Shown in pieces: positions 8,372 to 15,953 of a stretch of DNA of 50,058 nt. The position numbers were made by a program, and so were the translations under genes. The first letter of the stretch is position 1; each line of letters opens with the position of its first letter. The stretch lies in contig JAUSFV010000010.1 in assembly GCA_030649305.1 (NCBI GenBank), positions 1 to 50,058 of the forward strand, in the 5' to 3' direction. Under the pieces are notes generated by a model. It worked only from the letters and a program-made list of their open reading frames with translations. It was not told the origin of the DNA and searched no databases. The DNA is from a bacterium. GTDB taxonomy: Bacteria; Patescibacteriota; Minisyncoccia; Sungbacterales; GWA2-42-14.

Positions 8372-10222
8372 ATGAACGATTTCACGATTGCGATATCGGG
8401 CGTCCAGCTTGAAAACGGAGCCGAAACCACATCGGGTATTGTCGCGCGAACGTTTTTTCGGGCCGGGGCACGGGTAGTACGCTTCGGAGATTATCTCTCC
8501 ACAATCTATGGAGGAAAAGCCGGAACAACCGTATATCTCGTGCGGGCCGCTGATAAAGACATAACCTGCCCGGGAGACGAGCAGTGGGACACTCTTATTT
8601 GCCTGCAGCTTGGACGCGAAAAAGGAATACTTCCGGTTTCTGCCACAAATTATCTCAACCGGATGAAACTGGGCGGCATTGTCGTCTACGATACAACGAA
8701 ATCCGGCGAAGCACGCCATGAACTCTGCGAAGAATTACACCTTCAACTGCTTGGTATTTCCGCTCTGGATATCGTCGGAAAAACATATCCGGGCGAAGAT
8801 ACGCAAAAAACAAATCTCATGCGAAACGGGGTGCTCGTTGGCGCCGCGTTCGCCGCACTCGGATTTGATACAAAACTTGAACGCCATCGCACGGCACTTG
8901 AAGAAACATTCGGGAAAAAGAAATTATCTGTCGTGGAAAAAAATATGATTCTGGCGCGAAAGGGCATTGAGGCGTATACAGCAAGTTCACACGCCGAGGC
9001 TCGTACCGCCCGCCCGCCTCTTTTCGCTACGGAACCGAAAGCAAAACGCCTTCTCCTGCGGGGGAATGACGCGATATTCTTAGCCCCGCAATTTCTCGGA
9101 AAGCCCGTGTTCTACGCGGGTTACCCCATCACGCCCGCATCGGATGTGTTACTGCGAAACGAAGAGTTCAATCGTCCGCCTCACGGCATTACCATGCAGA
9201 TGGAAGATGAAATAGCGGCACTCGGCTCTGTAATCGGAGCGGCATGTGGCGGAGCGCTCGCGTACACCGCGACGTCCGGTCCCGGCTTCGACCTCATGGG
9301 CGAGATGATCGGACACGCAAGCGTCCTTGAAATTCCGGTTGTTATTTTTGACATCCAGCGCGCGGGCCCCTCAACGGGCATGCCGACCAAAACCGAACAA
9401 AGCGATCTTTCCTGCGCTCTCAACATAGGCCACGGGGAATTTCCCCGCATCATCCTTGCTCCGGGCGACGTGGAGGAGCATTTCTATGAAACCGCACGCG
9501 CCTTTTACCTTGCGTGGAAATATCGCATGCCGGTCATCGTCTTGAGTTCGCTTGAGGTTGCAGAAGGATATCAGACCCCGAATTATTTTGATTATGCCAA
9601 GCTTGAACCCTATCGCAATTTTTTCACCAATCTGCGCCTTCCCCCGCAGGAAGAAAAATTTTATCCTTTTGCCATTACTGATTCCGGCATATCGCCGCAT
9701 ACTATTCCCGGAAATCCGGGCACAACGTTCGTGCTGAACGGCACGGAACACTGGATTGACGGCCGGGTCAGCACGAACCGCGAACGGCGAATTACCATGA
9801 TGGATAAGCGTATGCGAAAACTCGCAACCTGCCTGCGGGAAGATACGCGCGGTCCCGTCTGCTATGGAAATGAGGAGGCGGCAATTGCCCTCATGGGCTG
9901 GGGAAACACAAAAGGAGCCCTGCTGGAAGCGCAGGAGCGTCTTACTGCGTCCGGTCTTGAGACAAAAGTGCTTCACTATATTGATATCTTGCCGTTTCCG
10001 CGCGTCCGAACGAAGCGCCTCATTCAGAACATCAAAAAGGCATTTATCGTTGAAGGAAATAAAGAGGGACAATTTGCCGAATACCTTGCGGGTGTCATGG
10101 GACGCATGGGCGTTGCCTGCTCGGAAGATCGTTTCGTTGAAATCAACCGATACGACGGAGCGCCGATTGAACCCCGTATCATTGTAAATCGCATGAAGGA
10201 GGTGATGCGCCGTGTCCACTAA
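8372..10222 (+). CDS. korA: 2-oxoacid:ferredoxin oxidoreductase, fused gamma-alpha subunit
   Basis: 616 residues. With KorB it oxidatively decarboxylates a 2-oxoacid to acyl-CoA, passing electrons to ferredoxin. The N-terminal ~190 residues are the gamma domain (GVQLENGAETTSGIVART, which normally carries a G-x-G-x-Q motif). The alpha domain begins near GNDAIFLAPQFLGK and has the family motif AGYPITPASD, then TSGPGFDLM and QRAGPSTGMPTKTEQSDL, typical of KorA-type proteins. The start is supported by AAAGGAAG. The end overlaps korB by 11 bases. Having both a lipoate-type dehydrogenase and this iron-sulfur enzyme next to each other is unusual in a reduced genome. Pyruvate versus 2-oxoglutarate cannot be decided from sequence. 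Confidence 0.92.
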   Translation: MNDFTIAISGVQLENGAETTSGIVARTFFRAGARVVRFGDYLSTIYGGKAGTTVYLVRAADKDITCPGDEQWDTLICLQLGREKGILPVSATNYLNRMKLGGIVVYDTTKSGEARHELCEELHLQLLGISALDIVGKTYPGEDTQKTNLMRNGVLVGAAFAALGFDTKLERHRTALEETFGKKKLSVVEKNMILARKGIEAYTASSHAEARTARPPLFATEPKAKRLLLRGNDAIFLAPQFLGKPVFYAGYPITPASDVLLRNEEFNRPPHGITMQMEDEIAALGSVIGAACGGALAYTATSGPGFDLMGEMIGHASVLEIPVVIFDIQRAGPSTGMPTKTEQSDLSCALNIGHGEFPRIILAPGDVEEHFYETARAFYLAWKYRMPVIVLSSLEVAEGYQTPNYFDYAKLEPYRNFFTNLRLPPQEEKFYPFAITDSGISPHTIPGNPGTTFVLNGTEHWIDGRVSTNRERRITMMDKRMRKLATCLREDTRGPVCYGNEEAAIALMGWGNTKGALLEAQERLTASGLETKVLHYIDILPFPRVRTKRLIQNIKKAFIVEGNKEGQFAEYLAGVMGRMGVACSEDRFVEINRYDGAPIEPRIIVNRMKEVMRRVH

Positions 10223-11222
10223 TCCAGACCAGACCGCGATTCCTTTAAAACTCTATAAAGAAGGCACAGCGGACCCACAGTGGTGTCCCGGGTGCGGCGA
10301 CTTTGCGGCACTCTCGGTGTATACGGAAGCACTCCGAGACCTCACGAACCCCGAACTTTTCAACAAACCGTCGTGGGAGGCGTATCGTTCTGTCAAACCA
10401 ATTGATACACCCGACGGCTACTGCCAGAAAACATTTATTGGCGTCGCCCCGCACACCATCGTAACAGACGGCGGTATCGGCTGTATGGGACAGTTCCCGC
10501 AATATGTAAACACGAACGCGGTGAAAATGCCCCATGGACGCCTCCTGCCGTTTGCCGCGGGCCTCAACGCTATGCGGCCCGATCTTACGATCTTCGGCGT
10601 CGGAGGTGATGGCGACGCATTCGCAATTGGCGCTGCGCACATGATAAATTTCCCAGGCTGGGGTTTGAATATCACCTATCTTGTCGCAAACAACCGCGTA
10701 TACGGATTAACCAAAGGACAAACCGCTCCCGGATCGCCGCGAGGGATGGTAACCAAAGGAACACCATACGGGGCCCCACGATATCCCCTTAATTTCGCAA
10801 GGATTGCGGTTTCGTGCGGCTGGACGTTTATCGGACGAATTGCCGTATGCGGAAAAACCAAAGACGGCTTCGATACAAAAAGGCAGGCTGTCGAGGTCAT
10901 GAAAAAAGCGCTCGTACACCGGGGCCCGAGCATAATTATCGATGAAAGCGAGTGTCCAACATATAACAAAGAGATGACCCCGGAATATCTGCGAGAACAC
11001 GTTATGCCCGTTGAAGCGCTCGGCGCGCACGATCCGACCGACGAAAATGCGGCATACCGCCTTGCGGGTCTTGAAGAAAAAGAGGGGAACATCATCCCGA
11101 CCGGCGTCTATTACCATATAGAACGCGAAACATTCCATGAACGCCTCGATATTATCGAGCCGCTACTTATAGCGGGGCGAAACAGAGAAGAGGCAGAAAA
11201 ACTTCTTACTATGTTTGCATAA
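10212..11222 (+). CDS. korB: 2-oxoacid:ferredoxin oxidoreductase beta subunit (TPP and 4Fe-4S)
   Basis: 336 residues. Catalytic partner of KorA. QWCPGCGDF supplies two cluster cysteines near residues 20-25, GGIGCMGQF and SECPTYN further candidates; GDGDAFAIG begins the thiamine-diphosphate motif and NNRVYGLTKGQ is the family's substrate-loop signature. The GTG start lies inside the end of korA and follows an almost perfect Shine-Dalgarno, AAGGAGGTGATG. No separate ferredoxin or delta subunit follows, so it is the two-subunit type. A terminator follows directly. Confidence 0.92.
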   Translation: MSTNPDQTAIPLKLYKEGTADPQWCPGCGDFAALSVYTEALRDLTNPELFNKPSWEAYRSVKPIDTPDGYCQKTFIGVAPHTIVTDGGIGCMGQFPQYVNTNAVKMPHGRLLPFAAGLNAMRPDLTIFGVGGDGDAFAIGAAHMINFPGWGLNITYLVANNRVYGLTKGQTAPGSPRGMVTKGTPYGAPRYPLNFARIAVSCGWTFIGRIAVCGKTKDGFDTKRQAVEVMKKALVHRGPSIIIDESECPTYNKEMTPEYLREHVMPVEALGAHDPTDENAAYRLAGLEEKEGNIIPTGVYYHIERETFHERLDIIEPLLIAGRNREEAEKLLTMFA

Positions 11223-11223
11223 T

Positions 11224-11260
11224 AAAAAAATCCTTGGAAATATTCCAGGGATTTTTTCTT
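11224..11260. terminator. Bidirectional terminator after korB
   Basis: AAAAAATCCTTGGAA pairs with TTCCAGGGATTTTTT through a short loop, with A- and T-runs on the two sides. It also lies downstream of the convergent membrane-protein gene. Confidence 0.85.
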
Positions 11261-11272
11261 TATAAAAAACCA

Positions 11273-11710
11273 CTACGGACGATTAATCAAACCACCGACA
11301 TAGATAGCAAGCGTTGCCAAGCTATTGGTGATAATTAGCTTATACACGTCATCAAAACGATATGCCGGCGAAAAAAAGACGAGAAGCGTTGATACGACCA
11401 GTAACACGAGCCACATCGCAACAAAAAATTCTCCATAGTGTTTACTCTGCTCATGATGATAGCGTTTTCGAATTTCTTTTAAAATCACATATACACCAAG
11501 TCCCCCAAGATACGGCTCCTGCAGGGCATCAAGTAGACCCACAAGTACGGGCCACGATGAAGCCGTACGGAAAAAGAAAAGAAGCGTTAGTGTTCCCCCG
11601 TAAAAATGGGTAAGCGCCCCAATAATAAAATAAAATGCGTCAATTGCGCGATGGCGCATAGTAAGCCGTTCCATAACGCCGCCCCAACCCCCTTGTTTAT
11701 TTTCTTCCAT
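11273..11710 (-). CDS. Small membrane protein of unknown function
   Basis: 145 residues, not recognised. Hydrophobic segments are visible at about 25-50 (AIDAFYFIIGALTHFYGG), 55-80, 92-112 (EFFVAMWLVLLVVSTLLVFF) and 122-142, so three or four membrane spans. A basic stretch KEIRKRYHHEQSKHYG lies between spans. There is no Shine-Dalgarno; the ATG at 11710 is three bases after the stop of the preceding gene, suggesting co-transcription with the DMT-like gene. An internal ATG at residue 13 is an alternative start. Confidence 0.65.
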   Translation of the reverse strand: MEENKQGGWGGVMERLTMRHRAIDAFYFIIGALTHFYGGTLTLLFFFRTASSWPVLVGLLDALQEPYLGGLGVYVILKEIRKRYHHEQSKHYGEFFVAMWLVLLVVSTLLVFFSPAYRFDDVYKLIITNSLATLAIYVGGLINRP

Positions 11711-11713
11711 ACA

Positions 11714-12142
11714 CTAAAGCAAAAGCAGGACGACGCCAGCCGCAGTCAAAATAGCGCCGCCAAATTGCAAAATAGTAATTTTTTCTCCGAGAAAAATAAC
11801 GCCGACCAAAACCGCGACCAACACGGAGCCGCCGCCGGTAACGGGTGCGAAAATTGCAACACGCCCCCCGCCCTTAAACACATAAATTGCGATGAGATCA
11901 AACACCGCGAGTGCCAAAGCCGTACAAATCAAGAATAAAAAACTCGCTCGGTCAAAATGAAACACGTCGCGAATCCCCCGAAGGTTAGACAATAAAAGCG
12001 CCAAACCCGCTACGCCAAACGCCGCGTACAACACAAACAGAGAAAATACCGGGTGAAACACGCCCGACCCGAGCTTCAGAAAAACGCGACCGAGCCCGAG
12101 TGCCGCCGCGGCGATAATAGTAAGCATCAAAATATAATTCAT
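11714..12142 (-). CDS. EamA/DMT-family small transporter-like protein
   Basis: 142 residues and almost entirely hydrophobic, with about five predicted spans. The end GEKITILQFGGAILTAAGVVLLLL matches the closing helix pair of EamA-type drug/metabolite transporters, where GE(K/R)xxxxQxxGxxLxxxGVxLL is typical. It is one half-repeat long, so it probably works as a dimer. The substrate is unknown. It forms a two-gene unit with the membrane protein downstream. Confidence 0.7.
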   Translation of the reverse strand: MNYILMLTIIAAAALGLGRVFLKLGSGVFHPVFSLFVLYAAFGVAGLALLLSNLRGIRDVFHFDRASFLFLICTALALAVFDLIAIYVFKGGGRVAIFAPVTGGGSVLVAVLVGVIFLGEKITILQFGGAILTAAGVVLLLL

Positions 12143-12159
12143 ATGAGAGACGCGCTGTC

Positions 12160-12199
12160 AATAACATTCCAACATTCTCAAGAATGTTGGAATGTTATT
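12160..12199. repeat. Perfect 40-bp palindrome
   Basis: AATAACATTCCAACATTCT and its exact complement meet at CA, giving a perfect 19-bp stem with almost no loop. There is no U-tract on either side, so it is a poor terminator. It overlaps the last bases of ruvA and lies upstream of the DMT gene. It could be a protein-binding site or an element remnant. Confidence 0.7.
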
Positions 12200-12782
12200 A
12201 TTTCCCGCCGCCAAGCTTTTTAAGCGCCGCTTTTACACGCTTTTCGGCGCCAACGATTTCTTCGGGGATTTGTTGAAGCGCCTCGCGCGCTTCGCGCTGT
12301 GAATACCCAAGTTGCACCAACGCATCAAGTGCGTCCGCCTCTTCTTTAAGCTCCGGCGCCTCCATACTGGAAACGCCTCGGCCCGCCATTTTTTCACGAA
12401 GTTCCAAAATTATTTTTTCCGCGGTTTTTCTTCCAATGCCGGAGACACGGGTAAGATATGAGGTATCACCCGAGGCAATTGCTTTTTTAAGCGTATCCAC
12501 GGGCGCTACCCCCAATACGCCAAGGGCGCCCTTGGGGCCTATGCCTGAGATACCGATAAGTGTTTCAAAAAGTTCAAGCTCGGCAAAATGCAAAAAACCA
12601 TAAAGTTCCAGCGCGTCTTCCCGCACATACTGATGCGTCCATATTTTGACATTCGCTTCTTTTTCTGGTATTTTATGTAATGTTTCTGCGCCAGCAAAAA
12701 TTTTGTAGCCAACACCGGCCACATTCATAATAAAAAACTTTTCGGCTTTCAGTTCAATTGTGCCTTCAAGAAAAGAAATCAT
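12198..12782 (-). CDS. ruvA: Holliday junction helicase subunit RuvA
   Basis: 194 residues, normal for RuvA. It binds the four-way junction and loads RuvB. The N-terminal OB fold starts MISFLEGTIEL; two helix-hairpin-helix motifs are visible, ISGIGPKGALGV and VSGIGRKTAEKI; the C-terminal RuvB-contact domain reads ALDALVQLGYSQREAREAL. The frame is open 93 bases upstream through repeat words; the ATG at 12782 matches the family N terminus. ruvB and ruvC are also in the window but unlinked. Confidence 0.93.
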   Translation of the reverse strand: MISFLEGTIELKAEKFFIMNVAGVGYKIFAGAETLHKIPEKEANVKIWTHQYVREDALELYGFLHFAELELFETLIGISGIGPKGALGVLGVAPVDTLKKAIASGDTSYLTRVSGIGRKTAEKIILELREKMAGRGVSSMEAPELKEEADALDALVQLGYSQREAREALQQIPEEIVGAEKRVKAALKKLGGGK

Positions 12783-12792
12783 TGATAATAAT

Positions 12793-12845
12793 CCGAATCT
12801 ATGAATAGTATGCGAATGCCACGAATGAATGGGTGATTCGTATAT
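12793..12845. repeat. ACGAATG word repeat upstream of ruvA
   Basis: Repeated CGAATG/CATTCG words (TGCGAATGCC, ACGAATGAATGG, GATTCG) in both orientations. The same words recur at 14590-14625 inside uvrB and at 28222-28305 after ruvB. An ATTTGTAGATTTGCAT word follows at 12949-12964; two similar words lie near 22389-22423. Confidence 0.55.
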
Positions 12846-12976
12846 TTGTCCCGACGTTTCTCCTAAAATCTGCAATAAAGAAGTCGGGATCCCACTATCC
12901 TTTATTATAACTCTAAAGTAGATAGCGGGATAGATTAGTATAAAATTTGTAGATTTGCATTATACAAGCGAAGCAC

Positions 12977-13011
12977 AAAAAAAGCCGATATCCAAATTCA
13001 GGATACCGGCG
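12977..13011 (-). terminator. Terminator after the secreted-protein gene
   Basis: On the minus strand GCCGGTATCC and GGATATCGGC form a stem followed by seven T's, just downstream of the stop at 13025. Confidence 0.8.
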
Positions 13012-13024
13012 CAAAAACTAGTTA

Positions 13025-13516
13025 TCAGCGCTCAATTACGACCACCAAAGATGCAATCGGCGCCTTTCCCTTATACAGGACAAATACGAGATTGCACGCT
13101 TCTTCTGTGTCGCAGTCAAAAACTTTTGCGATATCATCTCCCTGCTTCCAAGCGCCATCGATAAACAAATAATATCGTATGCCGTTTGGAGAGGCAATTG
13201 CTCCGTATACTCGTTTCCCGCCAGCATCATCCATAAAACCATAGGAGACAAGCGCGGCAATACAATTGGGATTCTCAATCTTTTTAATGCCGACAAAGAT
13301 TCGCTTTTCCGGATCGGGAAAATAACTAAGGCGATGCTCATAAATACGATACAATCCCCTTTCTTTAATCTTAATTTCATGCATCGCCCACGCGGAATTA
13401 TCTGGATCAAATTCCATGGGGCACGAATCTAATTTCTCCACGGCAAATGCCGTCGAAACAGACGCTAAAATCGTAAGTAAAAGAACAAAAACGCCAAGCC
13501 TACCCGGAATCTTCAT
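13025..13516 (-). CDS. Secreted protein of unknown function
   Basis: 163 residues with a clear signal peptide (KIPGRLGVFVLLLTILASVSTAFA) and about four cysteines in the mature part (DSCPM, NPNCIA, DCDTEEACN), suggesting exported disulfide-bonded folding. The charged C-terminal end VLYKGKAPIASLVVVIER looks beta-rich. Not recognised. The start is at 13516 rather than the ATG 18 bases upstream, because AGGAGGGGGAAA sits immediately before 13516 and itself overlaps the first codons of the longer version. A single-gene unit with its own terminator, divergent from uvrB. Confidence 0.75.
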   Translation of the reverse strand: MKIPGRLGVFVLLLTILASVSTAFAVEKLDSCPMEFDPDNSAWAMHEIKIKERGLYRIYEHRLSYFPDPEKRIFVGIKKIENPNCIAALVSYGFMDDAGGKRVYGAIASPNGIRYYLFIDGAWKQGDDIAKVFDCDTEEACNLVFVLYKGKAPIASLVVVIER

Positions 13517-13561
13517 TTTCCCCCTCCTTTTCATATCGATTATTTTAATATTATTTATTAT

Positions 13562-15589
13562 ATGAAATTCATCCTAAAAAGTCAATATAAACCGACTGGA
13601 GACCAACCGAGTGCCATCAACCAATTAACGGCAAACGTAAACACGGGCACACAACACCAAGCCCTGCTTGGCGTGACGGGTTCAGGAAAGACATTCACGA
13701 TGGCGAATGTAATTGAGCGTGTGCAAAAACCGACCCTCGTGATTTCGCACAACAAAACCCTAGCCGCACAGCTCTATCAGGAATTCAAAGAATTTTTTCC
13801 GGAGAATGCCGTACACTATTTTGTTTCCTATTACGACTACTATCAACCCGAAGCATATCTCCCCCAAACCGACACCTATATAGAAAAGGATGCAAAAATA
13901 AACGAGATGATTGATTCTCTGCGCCATGCCGCAACCGCTGATTTACTGATACGTGATGACGTAATCATTGTTGCTTCGGTCTCCTGCATCTACGGCATCG
14001 GAAGTCCCGAAGAATACAAAAAGGCGAGTATGGAAATAAAAATGGGGCAGAACATTTCACCCAAAACCCTCGCGCGCGATTTGGTGCTTTTGCAATACCG
14101 CCGCAACGACTACGACCCGCAGCGTGGAGAGTTTCGCATGCGCGGAGAACAGACGGAAATCTATTCGCCGTCGGGCGAAGAAATAATTGACATTGAATTT
14201 TCCGGCAACGCCGTCGTGTCAATCAAAAAACGGAAACAAAAAGAGGGGGGGCTACAAACTACAAGCCACCCTAGGGCGACCGCGCCCGGGCTAGCCAAGC
14301 TACAAGCTACTCACGTCTTCCCCGCAAAACACTTCGTAACCCCGAAGCAGAAACTCGCCTTTGCCATCCGTAATATTAAAAAAGAACTAAAGGAACGCCT
14401 CGTGGAATTAAAAAAGCGCGGCCACCCGCTTGAAGCCGAGCGCCTGAAACAGCGCACGAATTTTGATATGGAGATGCTCGAAAAAACGGGTTACGTAAAC
14501 GGCATTGAAAACTACTCGCGCCACTTGGATTTCCGGGAATCGGGCACTCCACCCTCAACACTCCTTGATTATTTTCGATATCGCGACACCAATACACGAA
14601 TGCACACGAATGACACAAATGTGCCACCCGATTTTCTTACCATCATCGACGAGTCCCATGTAACTATCCCGCAAATCCGCGGGATGTATTATGGTGACAA
14701 GGCGCGCAAAACTACGCTTGTTGAATACGGCTTCCGCCTGCCCTCCGCAATTGATAATCGCCCGCTAAAATTTGATGAATTTAATAAAAAAATTGGGCAA
14801 ACAGTCTATGTCTCAGCAACGCCCGCCGACTATGAACTGGAAAAATCAAAATCCCGCGTCGTCCAACAAATCATACGGCCAACCGGCATCCTTGACCCCG
14901 ACGTGGAGGTGCGCCCGACAAAAAACCAGATTAGAGATGTCATCAAAGAAATCAAAAAGCGCGTCGCGAAAAAAGAGCGCTCGCTCGTTATGGCGCTCAC
15001 CAAACGCCTCGCCGAAGACATTGCCGAATATCTGACGGAGGCGGGTATTAAAGCGGAATATCTCCACTCGGAAATTAAAACGCTTGAGCGCTCTGAAATC
15101 CTAAAAAAACTCCGCACAGGAGAACACGACGTTCTTGTTGGTATTAACCTTCTCCGCGAAGGCCTGGACTTGCCCGAAGTATCGTTCATCGCGATACTGG
15201 ACGCGGACAAAGAGGGGTTTTTGCGAAACGAAACAACGCTTCTCCAAATTATCGGAAGAGCAGCGCGCCACACCGATGGCAAAGTAATTTTATACGGCGA
15301 CACCATCACGAAATCAATGAGGGCCGCAATTCACGAAACCAAACGGCGCAGAAAAATTCAAGATGCATATAATAAAGCACACGGCATCACCCCGCAACAA
15401 ATTGAAAAAGCAATCCGAAAATCAATTTTGGAAGAGCAAAAACGGGAGGAAGAATTTCCGATTCTTGAGGGTACCGCCGGAGAAATAGCGAAGTCGCTTG
15501 AAAAAGAAATGCGCCGAGCCGCGCGGGAGCTCAATTTTGAATTGGCCGCAAAAATTAGAGATCGTATCAAGCGGATGAACGCGATTTGA
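13562..15589 (+). CDS. uvrB: Excinuclease ABC subunit B, with two in-frame repeat insertions
   Basis: 675 residues. Damage-recognition helicase of nucleotide excision repair. Walker A GVTGSGKT (37-44), the beta-hairpin region YYDYYQPEAYLPQTD, DESHVTIPQIRGMY, helicase motif LREGLDLPEVS, and the C-terminal UVR motif LNFELAAKIRDRI. Two stretches do not belong to the family. Residues about 226-252 (GGLQTTSHPRATAPGLAKLQ) come from CTACAAGCTA words and a hairpin. Residues about 340-356 (RYRDTNTRMHTNDTN) come from ACACGAATG words just before the DESH motif. Both keep frame. There is no Shine-Dalgarno; TATTAT lies seven bases before the ATG, so the mRNA may be leaderless. Confidence 0.95.
   Translation: MKFILKSQYKPTGDQPSAINQLTANVNTGTQHQALLGVTGSGKTFTMANVIERVQKPTLVISHNKTLAAQLYQEFKEFFPENAVHYFVSYYDYYQPEAYLPQTDTYIEKDAKINEMIDSLRHAATADLLIRDDVIIVASVSCIYGIGSPEEYKKASMEIKMGQNISPKTLARDLVLLQYRRNDYDPQRGEFRMRGEQTEIYSPSGEEIIDIEFSGNAVVSIKKRKQKEGGLQTTSHPRATAPGLAKLQATHVFPAKHFVTPKQKLAFAIRNIKKELKERLVELKKRGHPLEAERLKQRTNFDMEMLEKTGYVNGIENYSRHLDFRESGTPPSTLLDYFRYRDTNTRMHTNDTNVPPDFLTIIDESHVTIPQIRGMYYGDKARKTTLVEYGFRLPSAIDNRPLKFDEFNKKIGQTVYVSATPADYELEKSKSRVVQQIIRPTGILDPDVEVRPTKNQIRDVIKEIKKRVAKKERSLVMALTKRLAEDIAEYLTEAGIKAEYLHSEIKTLERSEILKKLRTGEHDVLVGINLLREGLDLPEVSFIAILDADKEGFLRNETTLLQIIGRAARHTDGKVILYGDTITKSMRAAIHETKRRRKIQDAYNKAHGITPQQIEKAIRKSILEEQKREEEFPILEGTAGEIAKSLEKEMRRAARELNFELAAKIRDRIKRMNAI
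14244..14313 (+). repeat. Hairpin/word insertion 1 within uvrB
   Basis: CTACAAACTACAAG and CTACAAGCTA words flank a hairpin GGGCG-ACCG-CGCCC (14274-14287) preceded by CCTA. The DNA encodes a family-foreign loop of about 25 residues between the UvrB core and the HVFPAKHFVTP segment. The same CCTA-N5-ACCG-N5' design occurs in polA at 20653-20670, and similar CTAG words at 23283-23312. Confidence 0.7.
14590..14625 (+). repeat. ACACGAATG word insertion within uvrB
   Basis: Tandem degenerate copies of CACGAATG/CACAAATG encode TNTRMHTNDTNV immediately before the conserved PPDFLTIIDESH. The identical word set is intergenic at 28222-28305. Confidence 0.65.
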
Positions 15590-15614
15590 CAAATAAGACC
15601 ATTCTTTCTACACT
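15586..15614 (+). promoter_or_regulatory. Consensus promoter giving a leaderless rpsT mRNA
   Basis: TTGACA (15586-15591), exactly 17 bases, then TACACT (15609-15614). The rpsT ATG is seven bases after the -10, so transcription should start at the start codon. There is no Shine-Dalgarno. The -35 overlaps the uvrB stop. Confidence 0.75.
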
Positions 15615-15620
15615 ACTCTC

Positions 15621-15878
15621 ATGCCTATTACCCAATCAGCCGCAAAGGCCCTGCGACAATCAAAAAAACGGCGCGTCCAAAACCTTACACGAAAAGAGGC
15701 CTTTAAAGATGCGTTAAAAAAAATAAAAAAACTTCTTTCGGAAAAGAAGGCTGATGAAGCAAAAAAATTAATTCCGATCGCCTACAAAGCGCTTGATAAA
15801 GCGGCAAAGACAAACGCCATCAAAAAAAATACCGCGTCCCGAAAAAAAGCGCGCCTCATGAAACTCTTCAGAAAGTAG
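15621..15878 (+). CDS. rpsT: Small ribosomal subunit protein bS20
   Basis: 85 residues, extremely lysine-rich helical protein that binds 16S rRNA early in 30S assembly. The start MPITQSAAKALRQSKKRR and the end NTASRKKARLMKL match the S20 family (usual length 85-90). It is transcribed from its own consensus promoter with no leader. Confidence 0.95.
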   Translation: MPITQSAAKALRQSKKRRVQNLTRKEAFKDALKKIKKLLSEKKADEAKKLIPIAYKALDKAAKTNAIKKNTASRKKARLMKLFRK

Positions 15879-15888
15879 AGGTAAAATT

Positions 15889-15953
15889 AAACGCTACCGA
15901 ATACGCCAATGGCGTTTCAATAGCGTATCGTTGGCGTATCTCGTGGCTTCTAC
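15889..15953. repeat. TACGCCAATGGCGT word repeat after rpsT
   Basis: Interleaved ATACGCC/GGCGTAT and ATAGCGTAT words in both orientations fold back on themselves (GAATACGCCAATGGCG against GGCGTATC). The same vocabulary, again ending in GGCTTCTAC, lies before pilB at 24481-24555. It may double as a terminator for rpsT and holA. Confidence 0.55.

Noticed and set aside
12160-12199. 40-bp palindrome as an intrinsic terminator
   Set aside because: No U-tract follows on either strand.
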